A stretch of DNA of 64,000 nucleotides from Candidatus Acetothermia bacterium (GTDB taxonomy: Bacteria > Bipolaricaulota > Bipolaricaulia > RBG-16-55-9), in NCBI GenBank assembly GCA_016201405.1, contig JACQCZ010000014.1, positions 42,631-106,630 on the forward strand. The letters run 5' to 3'. A program made the position numbers and the translations under genes. The notes under the pieces are model-generated. The model had not been told where the DNA came from. It was given only the letters and a program-made list of their open reading frames with translations, and did no database searches. Numbering within the stretch: the first letter of the stretch is position 1; each line of letters begins with the position of its first letter. Shown piece by piece: positions 17,914 through 24,979 of this stretch.

Positions 17914-18378
17914 ATGGACGAGTCCAAGAGTGATATTGAACTGCTAAAATCTCGGGCAGAGTTGGCCCGGTTGGCATATGGAGAGCAGATCATCCGTTGC
18001 ACCAATCGGGAGCCCGAGGAGATGGAAGGCTTTTTGATGCTCGATGGCAATGAGGAGATGGGGCGCTGGTGGAGGGCCTTTGCCATTGCTAAGCGTGAGG
18101 GCCATCCCGATTTTATTAGAGGTCTGGTCACCTACATGATCAGCAATTATTTAGGGGACTCTGACCGACTCAAGCAGAAGATTCTCGTCCAACAGATTCG
18201 CCTAGGGAAGGTGCGCTTCGATAACCTCACCTGTGAAATTCTCTCCGGGACCCGCCTTCGCTGGCGTCATGTTTTTCTATTGGTGGGGAAAGAGTTCAAC
18301 CCTACTCGCGAGCGAGAGCTGGTCAAACAGATCTATATACGCCTAAGGAGTGCGGAAGAGTCGGTCAAGAATTCCTGA
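17914..18378 (+). CDS. Hypothetical protein, 154 residues
   Basis: Not recognised. A soluble, predominantly helical, charged protein. Acidic N-terminal 45 residues are followed by a helix-rich middle (WWRAFAIAKREGHPDFIRGLVTYMISNYLG) and a basic C-terminal half. Several aromatic residues and no Cys pairs argue for a compact non-metal fold. SD is weak (GAGGG, 13 bases before ATG 17914, followed by a T run). It has its own promoter with a palindrome at the transcript start and converges on ksgA with an 8-base gap. No functional claim is made. Confidence 0.65.
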   Translation: MDESKSDIELLKSRAELARLAYGEQIIRCTNREPEEMEGFLMLDGNEEMGRWWRAFAIAKREGHPDFIRGLVTYMISNYLGDSDRLKQKILVQQIRLGKVRFDNLTCEILSGTRLRWRHVFLLVGKEFNPTRERELVKQIYIRLRSAEESVKNS

Positions 18379-18386
18379 TTTCAGGT

Positions 18387-19250
18387 TCAAGCTAGAAAAT
18401 CGAGTTGCTGTGCAATCCGGTCAAACTCATCAATGGACAACGTCTCGCCCCGGCGGCTTTCTTCAATACACGCATTGGAGAGCATCGAGCGAACCTGCTC
18501 GGGTGTGAGGTTCAGCTGAGGAGCCATGCAGAGCGCCCGATAAAGAGTCTTTCGTCGCATTCCAAATGAGGAGCGGACAATCCTTTGGAATGATTCATCG
18601 CTGGCATGAAAGCGAGGCTGTGTGAGAGGTGAGATTCTTAAGACGGCTGAACCCACTTCCGGCTTAGGGAAGAAGGCATTCTGTGAAACACGGAAGAGAA
18701 TTTTGACATCGCAGAATGACTGCACAAATATGCCAAGGGAACTCGTTTCTCTTGTGCCAACGGGTGCCGTGATCTTTTGAGCCACTTCGATCTGAAGCAT
18801 CCAGATGGCAAACTCGATTCTGCTTCTTGTTTCGATCAGTTTCTCGAGCAATGGCGCAGTGATGTTATAGGGCAGATTTCCCAGGCACTTGAATCTTTTT
18901 TTATCTGGAAAGAGACTTTTCCAGTTGAGCTTGAGGGCGTCGTCATGGATTACTCTAACGTTGGGGAACCCGGCCAGATTATTTTTTAATATCGGGACTA
19001 AATCAGAATCGATCTCAATCACAGCAACATCTTGGGAAGAGCCTGCAATCTGCTGAGTGAGCGTTCCCAGACCGCCGCCGATCTCGAGCACGGACTCACT
19101 GGGAGTAAGTTCTGCGGCATTGATGATTTTTGTGACAATGTTTTCGTCACAGAGAAAGTTCTGCCCAAAGCGCTTGCGTGGGCGCAGCCCTTGCGATTGT
19201 AGAATCTCCTGGACAACTTTGGGAGATGTGAGTTTGAGCGACTGAGTCAT
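18387..19250 (-). CDS. rsmA: 16S rRNA dimethyladenosine transferase
   Basis: KsgA/RsmA dimethylates two adjacent adenosines near the 3' end of 16S rRNA. 287 residues, normal length. Motifs: FGQNFLCDENIV at about 29, SAM-binding VLEIGGGLGTLTQQ at about 55, IDSDLV, and the catalytic NLPYNITAPLL at about 125. No SD precedes ATG 19250; a TATGAT hexamer (19259-19264) ends eight bases upstream. It is divergent from rpsI. Confidence 0.95.
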   Translation of the reverse strand: MTQSLKLTSPKVVQEILQSQGLRPRKRFGQNFLCDENIVTKIINAAELTPSESVLEIGGGLGTLTQQIAGSSQDVAVIEIDSDLVPILKNNLAGFPNVRVIHDDALKLNWKSLFPDKKRFKCLGNLPYNITAPLLEKLIETRSRIEFAIWMLQIEVAQKITAPVGTRETSSLGIFVQSFCDVKILFRVSQNAFFPKPEVGSAVLRISPLTQPRFHASDESFQRIVRSSFGMRRKTLYRALCMAPQLNLTPEQVRSMLSNACIEESRRGETLSIDEFDRIAQQLDFLA

Positions 19251-19276
19251 AGCCCAGCATCATAACGGCTTGGAGC

Positions 19277-19305
19277 TTGAAAGACACGTCTAATTGGGGT
19301 ATATT
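19277..19305 (+). promoter_or_regulatory. Promoter of rpsI
   Basis: TTGAAA (19277-19282), 17-bp spacer, TATATT (19300-19305). A second option, TTGACA (19304-19309) with CAGAAT (19328-19333) at 18 bp, overlaps it. Confidence 0.5.
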
Positions 19306-19353
19306 GACATACTTGTTTCTGAACGAGCAGAATTGAATGTGGAGGTCAAATTA

Positions 19354-19806
19354 ATGGTTGAAAAAATTGCAGTGCCTGTTGTGCAGCGGATGCCCAAGAA
19401 AGTCAATGGGGCCATCCACGCCGTAGGCCGCCGCAAAGAGTCCGTCGCCCGAGTCTATTTGTCTCCTGGCGATGGGCAGATGACGATCAATGGGCTTCCC
19501 GCGAATCAATACTTTAGGGCAGATTCATTTATGAGCGAGCGCTTCAAACAGGTTGCGCTCAAGCCCTTCGAAGTGACCGACACGGTTGGTAAATACAACG
19601 TGAAGGCCAACATTCGTGGTGGAGGCTCGACAGGGCAGCTCGGCGCGCTGAGCCAGGGCATTGCACGCGCTCTGCTCGGAGTAAACCCAGACTTTCGCAA
19701 GCCACTCAAGGAAGAGGGCCTGCTCACTCGTGACGCCCGAGCCGTGGAGCGAAAGAAGTATGGTCTCCACAAAGCACGACGTGCGGAGCAGTTCAGCAAA
19801 CGTTAA
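19354..19806 (+). CDS. rpsI: Ribosomal protein uS9
   Basis: The small-subunit protein S9 is recognisable by [14 protein letters not shown], the glycine-rich [22 protein letters not shown] and the basic C-terminus [30 protein letters not shown] 19354 is chosen because GGAGG at 19341-19345 gives eight-base spacing; upstream in-frame codons to 19294 fall in the promoter. 150 residues, slightly long at the N-terminus. S9 usually follows rplM (L13), but no rplM lies here. Confidence 0.95.
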   Translation: MVEKIAVPVVQRMPKKVNGAIHAVGRRKESVARVYLSPGDGQMTINGLPANQYFRADSFMSERFKQVALKPFEVTDTVGKYNVKANIRGGGSTGQLGALSQGIARALLGVNPDFRKPLKEEGLLTRDARAVERKKYGLHKARRAEQFSKR

Positions 19807-19899
19807 ATTTTCTCGCTAGACGCATGGCAAACGACAAATCAAGCTCTGCTCTTTCTAGTGTAGAATGAAATGAATATGTCGTATATCGAGGTGAATTGA

Positions 19900-20148
19900 A
19901 TGAAAGCCGAGATGCACCCACAGATGAAGCTGACTGTCGTCAAGTGCGGCTGCGGCGCAGAGCACGAAGTTCTCTCAACTGGAGAGAATATGCACGTTGA
20001 CATCTGCTCCCGTTGCCACCCGTTCTTCACGGGTGAAGAGAAGTTTGTAGACACAGCAGGCCGTGTCGAGCTCTTCCAGCGCAAGTATGGCAAAGGTCAA
20101 GGTCAACAACCTCAGTTCAAAGCCAAAACCAGAACGCGAAGCAGATGA
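19900..20148 (+). CDS. rpmE: Ribosomal protein bL31, zinc-binding form
   Basis: 82 residues. MKAEMHPQ start, then CGCG, and [29 protein letters not shown]: the Cys-containing (C+) L31 with a zinc site. The tail is basic and longer than in E. coli. SD GAGGTGA is seven bases before ATG 19900. The stop overlaps the next gene's ATG by four bases (ATGA), so L31 and a cystathionine-lyase-type enzyme are probably co-translated. Confidence 0.95.
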   Translation: MKAEMHPQMKLTVVKCGCGAEHEVLSTGENMHVDICSRCHPFFTGEEKFVDTAGRVELFQRKYGKGQGQQPQFKAKTRTRSR

Positions 20149-21272
20149 AAGCCCGCTTTGAAACTCAGGCCATCCACGTGGGGAGTGAACCAGACCCGTT
20201 AACGGGTGCGGTCATCCCGCCCATCCATTTGACCTCAACGTATGCACAGGAGTCACCGGGCGTACACAAAGGCTACGACTACAGCCGGGCAGACAACCCG
20301 ACCCGTGAGAAGTATGAGCAGGCGCTAGCAGCCCTGGAGGGCGCAAAGTATGCCACTGCCTTTTCTTCTGGTGTGGCTGCGACTTCTGCTGTCGCTACGC
20401 TGCTCAGCCCTGGAGATCACGTAATTTGCAGCGATGATACCTATGGCGGGACCTACAGATTGTTTGAAAAGGTCTACAAAAAATATGGGATTGAATTTAG
20501 CTACGTCGACACCAGCAATCTGAAGAACATCAAGCTCAAGAAGAATACCAAACTCATTTGGGTAGAGACGCCCAGTAATCCCCTGATGAAGATATCAGAC
20601 ATCAAGGGAATTGCCTCTAAGAAAGAGGACGCGCTTTTAGTCGTTGACAACACCTTTTCATCGCCCTATTTGCTCCAGCCGCACACCTTCGGGGCCGATA
20701 TTGTCATCCACAGTGCAACAAAGTATTTGGGCGGACACAGCGATCTGATTGGCGGTGCTGCCACAACCAATGACAAGAAGCTCTTTGAAGAGTTCAAGTT
20801 TATTCAGAAGGCGGTGGGCGCTGTGCCATCCCCGCTTGACTGCTATTTGGCTCATCGCGGAATTAAGACATTGGCCCTGCGCATGAAGGCTCACTCTGAG
20901 AATGGACAGCGCGTCGCAGAGTTTCTAGCTGAGCACCCTAAGATTACCAAAGTCTTTTATCCGGGTCTGCCCTCTCATCCAGGCCATGAGATTGCCAAGA
21001 AGCAGATGCGCGCTTTCTCGGGAATGGTTTCATTTGAGTTTAACGGCAACGTAAAGGGACTCATCTCCAACATGAAATACTTCACACTAGCCGAGAGCTT
21101 GGGAGGCATCGAATCGCTCGTCAATCACCCGGCATCCATGACTCATGCCTCCATCCCGCCAGCGGAGCTGAAGCGGCGCGGAATTGGACACAATCTTGTG
21201 CGTCTGTCTGTGGGTGTTGAGCACCCGGATGATCTACTTGATGATCTGAGCAGCGTCCTCTCTAAATATTAA
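20145..21272 (+). CDS. Cystathionine gamma-lyase / gamma-synthase family PLP enzyme
   Basis: 375 residues of the Cys/Met metabolism PLP family. [12 protein letters not shown] at the N-terminus, [34 protein letters not shown], and the PLP lysine in [12 protein letters not shown] near residue 200. The C-terminus [14 protein letters not shown] is diagnostic. Next to a cystathionine beta-synthase-like gene, the likely role is cystathionine gamma-lyase: cystathionine to cysteine, 2-oxobutyrate and ammonia (reverse transsulfuration). Gamma-synthase cannot be excluded by eye. It overlaps rpmE by four bases and precedes the partner gene by four. Confidence 0.88.
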   Translation: MKARFETQAIHVGSEPDPLTGAVIPPIHLTSTYAQESPGVHKGYDYSRADNPTREKYEQALAALEGAKYATAFSSGVAATSAVATLLSPGDHVICSDDTYGGTYRLFEKVYKKYGIEFSYVDTSNLKNIKLKKNTKLIWVETPSNPLMKISDIKGIASKKEDALLVVDNTFSSPYLLQPHTFGADIVIHSATKYLGGHSDLIGGAATTNDKKLFEEFKFIQKAVGAVPSPLDCYLAHRGIKTLALRMKAHSENGQRVAEFLAEHPKITKVFYPGLPSHPGHEIAKKQMRAFSGMVSFEFNGNVKGLISNMKYFTLAESLGGIESLVNHPASMTHASIPPAELKRRGIGHNLVRLSVGVEHPDDLLDDLSSVLSKY

Positions 21273-21276
21273 AATT

Positions 21277-22239
21277 ATGCGTGTCGTCAAGAATATCCTC
21301 GATCTGGTCGGCCAGACGCCCATGGTGGAGCTCTCTTCAAAGATCAACCCTACTCAAGTTCGCATTCTCGCCAAGCTGGAAGGCTTCAATCCAGGCGGCT
21401 CCGTAAAAGACAGAATCGGAATCTCGATGATTGGGCAGGCCGAGAAGGATGGAAAGCTCAAACCGGGAATGCCCATTGTCGAGCCGACTTCGGGCAACAC
21501 GGGTGTAGGCATCGCTCTGGTCTGTTTACAGCGTGGCTACAAGCTTATCGTTACGATGCCGGACAAAGTGAGCAAGGAGAAGCAAGAGTTGATGCGCGCC
21601 TATGGCGCTGAAGTCCACATGTGCCCCACAGCCGTTGAGCCGGATGACCCGCGCAGCTATTACTCACTCGCCGCTCACTTAGCCAAAGAGCGCAATGGCG
21701 TTCTGCTCAATCAGTACGACAACAAGGCCAATCCGCTTGCCCATTACCGCACGACTGGACCCGAAATCTGGAAGCAGACGGGTGGCAAACTAGACGCCTT
21801 TGCTTGCGGCGTTGGCACGGGCGGAACAATCAGCGGCACGGGGCGCTATCTTAAAGAGCAGAACCCCAAGGTCAAGATTGTCGGTGTCGATCCGGAAGGC
21901 TCGATGCTCTATACGCATTTTTACAAACAGCCGCACAACGTTCATACCTATCTCATCGAGGGCATTGGCGAAGATATCATTCCGGGCTCTCTCGATTTCA
22001 GCGTGATTGATGAGATGGTGCGAGTCTATGACAAAGAGTCTTATGACATGGTTCAAGATATCTTCAAAAAAGAGGGACTCTTCGTAGGAATCTCCAGCGG
22101 TGCGGCTCTCGTTGGCGCATTGCGATATGCCGAAAAGATGAAACAAGGGACACTCGTAATTCTTCTGCCCGATTCTGGACGCAATTATCTGCAAAAGGCT
22201 TTCTCTGACGACTGGCTTCGCGAAAAAGGCCTTCTCTAG
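21277..22239 (+). CDS. Cystathionine beta-synthase-like / cysteine synthase family PLP enzyme
   Basis: 320 residues, fold-type II PLP enzyme. The PLP lysine lies in NPGGSVKDR at about 43; PTSGNTGVG binds the substrate; GVGTGGTISGTGRYL binds the phosphate. The segment TMPDKVSKEKQELMRAYGAEVHMCPTAV with DDPRSYYS is the pattern of cystathionine beta-synthases rather than CysK, without the C-terminal CBS regulatory domain. It condenses serine (or O-acetylserine) with homocysteine. With the upstream lyase it completes methionine-to-cysteine conversion. Confidence 0.85.
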   Translation: MRVVKNILDLVGQTPMVELSSKINPTQVRILAKLEGFNPGGSVKDRIGISMIGQAEKDGKLKPGMPIVEPTSGNTGVGIALVCLQRGYKLIVTMPDKVSKEKQELMRAYGAEVHMCPTAVEPDDPRSYYSLAAHLAKERNGVLLNQYDNKANPLAHYRTTGPEIWKQTGGKLDAFACGVGTGGTISGTGRYLKEQNPKVKIVGVDPEGSMLYTHFYKQPHNVHTYLIEGIGEDIIPGSLDFSVIDEMVRVYDKESYDMVQDIFKKEGLFVGISSGAALVGALRYAEKMKQGTLVILLPDSGRNYLQKAFSDDWLREKGLL

Positions 22240-22280
22240 GTCTTTTCCAATCGAGTTATTACCAACATCGAGAAAATTAC

Positions 22281-22330
22281 TGGATTCCCGCTGGAGTTTA
22301 CCCCGGATGTGATCCGGGGTGGGAATGACA
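22281..22330. repeat. REP-like palindromic element
   Basis: TGGATTCCCGC at the left and GGGAATGACA at the right flank an inner CCCCGGAT-GTG-ATCCGGGG hairpin (22301-22319). This is the layout of a widespread class of intergenic palindromes in bacterial genomes. Only one copy is seen in the window. Confidence 0.5.
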
Positions 22331-22355
22331 GGCTATTAATCTGAAGAGAGAGGGT

Positions 22356-22385
22356 GCCCCAGAGTCGTTTATTCAACTCTGGGGC
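22356..22385. terminator. Perfect 10-bp hairpin after the CBS-like gene
   Basis: GCCCCAGAGT pairs with ACTCTGGGGC around a 10-base loop, 117 bases past the stop. No T tract on either strand, so terminator function is uncertain. Confidence 0.35.
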
Positions 22386-22694
22386 AGTTGTGCGGGGGGT
22401 TAGGAGTTCATTTCATATTTTAGATAGTGCTCTGACATAATCATGAATAAGTAAGATTGCACCGAGTACAAAACTACCTGACAAGCTTGTGTATAACATC
22501 AATTCTGCAAGATAGAGCTTGAAACTCAACGTTTCGGTGCCCCTTTCTGTCGTTCCGAGTTCACTGGTTCAGTTTCTGTGTCAACAGGGAAAATGATAGA
22601 GATGTCTGATGTGCGGAATGTGACTCTAGATTGAGTCTTTGGTGTGGATTGGGTCGTTATTGGGTCTTATGCTGTTAACTATAACAGGTATGTC

Positions 22695-22730
22695 AGAGGG
22701 ACTGCGCCCCGCATGGAGCGCAGTCCCTCT
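22695..22730. terminator. 13-bp hairpin between convergent genes
   Basis: AGAGGGACTGCGC pairs perfectly with its complement around a 10-base loop. It lies two bases past the stop of the merR gene. It probably stops transcription from both sides, though U-runs are absent. Confidence 0.5.
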
Positions 22731-22732
22731 CG

Positions 22733-23461
22733 TTATTTGAGGGCTTTCATTGCCTGGCCAACATAGTCAAAGAGCTTCTGGCTCATGCCAAATTTCTCGG
22801 CATAGCCTGGAGCCTCCTTGTACCGCTTGGCGAGAGTGGACTCGATTCCGGTATCCCCTCCGGTGAACATGTTGACCAATTCTCTCCAGCGTTTGGCAAT
22901 CTTCTGCACTTTCGGATCACTGGGAGGTGTTCCTTTCTCCATCTCGGCTGTCACTTTCGCGATGAGGTCTGGCCATTCCTTCTGAACTTCCTGGATCTTC
23001 TCTTGACCTAGAAGCTCACCCTGCTTCTTGATCTTCTCCATCTGCTCGGGTGTAAACGGATATTTCTCAGCCAATTTAATCACCTCGATAAACTTGATAA
23101 ATTTCTCCACCGTTATATTCCGGTGGATCTTCAAATCGCGCGCGATCCTCTCCAACTGGTCGCGCAGCTTTTCCTGGACTTTGATCTCCTTGCGAACCTG
23201 CTCCAAGTGCATCTCGATAATTTCGAGAGGCGAGAGCTTTGTGCCATTAAAACAGGACTTGATCTGCTCCAGCGAGAATCCGAGGCTGCGTAGCGAGAGA
23301 ATCTGCTGCAAGCGCTCAATGTCGTTTTTGCAGTAGAGCCTATATCCACTGCTTGTCCTGTTTGATGGCTTGAGAAGGCCAATCTGGTCATAGTGGTGCA
23401 AGGTTCTCACCGTGAGACCCGTGCTTTTGGCTAATTCGCCGACCTTCCAAAGCTCTTTCAT
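22733..23461 (-). CDS. MerR-family regulator with TipAS ligand domain
   Basis: 242 residues. The winged-helix MerR domain is at 1-75 (VGELAKSTGLTVRTLHHYDQIGLLKPS, SGYRLY). A dimerisation coiled coil follows at about 76-115, then a helical TipAS domain (EKYPFTPEQMEKI, then WPDLIAKVTAEMEKGTPPSDPKVQKIAKRW). TipAS proteins bind thiopeptides or other drugs and activate their own gene. Immediately upstream is a classic MerR promoter with a 19-bp spacer, so autoregulation is likely. SD AGGA precedes ATG 23461. No transporter target is adjacent. Confidence 0.9.
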   Translation of the reverse strand: MKELWKVGELAKSTGLTVRTLHHYDQIGLLKPSNRTSSGYRLYCKNDIERLQQILSLRSLGFSLEQIKSCFNGTKLSPLEIIEMHLEQVRKEIKVQEKLRDQLERIARDLKIHRNITVEKFIKFIEVIKLAEKYPFTPEQMEKIKKQGELLGQEKIQEVQKEWPDLIAKVTAEMEKGTPPSDPKVQKIAKRWRELVNMFTGGDTGIESTLAKRYKEAPGYAEKFGMSQKLFDYVGQAMKALK

Positions 23462-23496
23462 GCTGATCCTTTGCTGCCAAGCTACTTAGCAAAGTC

Positions 23497-23527
23497 AGCA
23501 TATACTATAACGTTACGTAAGGGTCAA
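23497..23527 (-). promoter_or_regulatory. MerR-type autoregulated promoter
   Basis: Minus strand TTGACC (23522-23527), 19-bp spacer, TATGCT (23497-23502). The overlong spacer contains overlapping palindromes TTACGTAA and TAACGTTA, the expected MerR dimer site. Confidence 0.7.
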
Positions 23528-23599
23528 GATGGGAATGATGCTTTGAGCTTTATAAGTTTGAATTTAACTCGCGAATAAAATTCGACGGGTAATGACACT

Positions 23600-24871
23600 C
23601 TATATAAACTTTTCGATGACCTCTCCAAGTTTCAACTGCTGTTCCTCTCCCGTCTTCATGTCTCGCAAAGTCACTTTGCCCTGCTCCAACTCTTTCTTGC
23701 CGATAATCACAACATAGGGAATCTCATAGGCATTGGCATATTCAAAGTTGGCTCTCATGCCTTTCCCCGCCAAATCCAAGTCAACCTTGATTCCTGCTCT
23801 GCGAAGCTCTTGCGCTATCAGGAGCCCCTCTTTGGTCACTCCAATCGGGATGACATAGACCTGTGCCACAGTCTTCTTTTTGAATCCTTCGCGCTCTTTG
23901 AGAAGCTCAAGAATCGGCTCCAGTCCAAATGATATGCCAATGGCGGGGAAGGGATCTTTGCTTCCAATGAAGTCTGCAATCAGGTTGTCATAACGGCCAC
24001 CGCCAGCAACGGCGCTCCCAAAGGGCGGATCAAGGCTGAAAACCTCAAAGATCGTTCCTGTGTAATAGCCCAATCCACGTGCCAGTGAGGGCGCAAAACG
24101 AACGGATTCTGTGTTTGACAACAAATTGAGAAGCGCTGCCATCTCTTTTGCGCCCACACTCTGAGGCACAATCTTCTGAACTGCTTGCAAAACTTCGCTA
24201 TTTGAGCCCGAGACATCCAAATAGCTGAGCCAGAGATCTGCTGCTTGGGGTGATAACCCCTTCGCCAACATCTCTTCCCGGACGCCTTTGGCTCCGATCT
24301 TTTCAAGCTTGTCGATGCTCAAGATTCCAGAATTAATCAATTCACTTGGAACCTGCGCAGCCTCCGCCAATTCTCGCAGCAAGACTCTATTGTTGACTCG
24401 AACTTCTATCTTGAAGCCCAGCTTTTCAAAGACATCTAGCGAAATCAGAATAAATTCTGCATCGGAAAGCGCTGAATGGACCCCTACTGTATCGACATCG
24501 CACTGATAAAATTCGCGATAGCGCCCCTGTTTGATCGGACCATCGCGATAGACCGTGCCGATGTGATAGCGCTTGAAGGGCCGCTTGATCATCGGATTCA
24601 TCCCAATGAATCGGGCTAGAGGCGTGGTCAGGTCATAGCGCAGCCCCAAATCGCGGTCACCTTGGTCTTTGAGCTTGAAGCTCTCTTTGAGTATCTCATC
24701 TCCGCCCGCATATTTAGAGGCCAAGACCTCCCAGCGCTCCACAACCGGAGTCTCGAGCGGGCTAAAACCATAGCGCTCAAAGGTCTCTTTTAATAGGGTG
24801 ATGACGCGATCTCGCAGAATCTTCTCTTCCGGGGGGAAATCCCGCATCCCACGTGGCAGTTGCAGTTCCAT
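23600..24871 (-). CDS. hisS: Histidyl-tRNA synthetase
   Basis: 423 residues. Class II synthetase charging tRNA-His. Motifs: LPRGMRDFPPEE start, motif 2 region FKRYHIGTVYRDGPIKQGRYREFYQCDVD, His-specific ARGLGYYTGTIFEV and GGGRYDNLI, and a C-terminal anticodon domain (VYVIPIGVTKEG). No SD; TTGCTC-17-TACTCT on the minus strand ends eight bases before the ATG. It is monocistronic, between merR and the divergent NHL gene. Confidence 0.95.
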   Translation of the reverse strand: MELQLPRGMRDFPPEEKILRDRVITLLKETFERYGFSPLETPVVERWEVLASKYAGGDEILKESFKLKDQGDRDLGLRYDLTTPLARFIGMNPMIKRPFKRYHIGTVYRDGPIKQGRYREFYQCDVDTVGVHSALSDAEFILISLDVFEKLGFKIEVRVNNRVLLRELAEAAQVPSELINSGILSIDKLEKIGAKGVREEMLAKGLSPQAADLWLSYLDVSGSNSEVLQAVQKIVPQSVGAKEMAALLNLLSNTESVRFAPSLARGLGYYTGTIFEVFSLDPPFGSAVAGGGRYDNLIADFIGSKDPFPAIGISFGLEPILELLKEREGFKKKTVAQVYVIPIGVTKEGLLIAQELRRAGIKVDLDLAGKGMRANFEYANAYEIPYVVIIGKKELEQGKVTLRDMKTGEEQQLKLGEVIEKFI

Positions 24872-24879
24872 GCTATTCT

Positions 24880-24908
24880 AGAGTACGGGCTCAGTAGCCA
24901 GGGAGCAA
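24880..24908 (-). promoter_or_regulatory. Promoter of hisS, near-leaderless
   Basis: TTGCTC (24903-24908), 17-bp spacer, TACTCT (24880-24885), eight bases before ATG 24871. TAGAAT at 24875-24880 is an alternative -10. Confidence 0.4.
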
Positions 24909-24941
24909 GTCATCCATCTTTCAGAATGCCACACCTGCCTC

Positions 24942-24947
24942 TATAAT
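24942..24947 (+). promoter_or_regulatory. -10 hexamer of NHL-metzincin gene
   Basis: Perfect TATAAT; the -35 is weak. The transcript start near 24954 allows either a leaderless ATG 24956 or the SD-led ATG 24980. Confidence 0.4.
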
Positions 24948-24979
24948 AAGGGCATATGACCAAAATCTGGAGGCCAACC

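Larger units (their letters stand above)
22240..22694. other. Gene-free stretch with hairpin elements
   Basis: No credible ORF on either strand. It contains a palindromic repeat-like element (22281-22330), a perfect 10-bp hairpin (22356-22385), and, just beyond at 22695-22730, a 13-bp hairpin. The stretch 22386-22694 shows nothing I recognise; an ncRNA is possible but unsupported. Confidence 0.45.

Noticed and set aside
17751..17933. 60-codon frame overlapping the start of the 17914 gene
   Set aside because: It lies over two divergent promoters and has no SD.
22611..22655. Short ATG frame after AGGGAAA in the 22 kb gap
   Set aside because: Only about a dozen codons and SD spacing too short.
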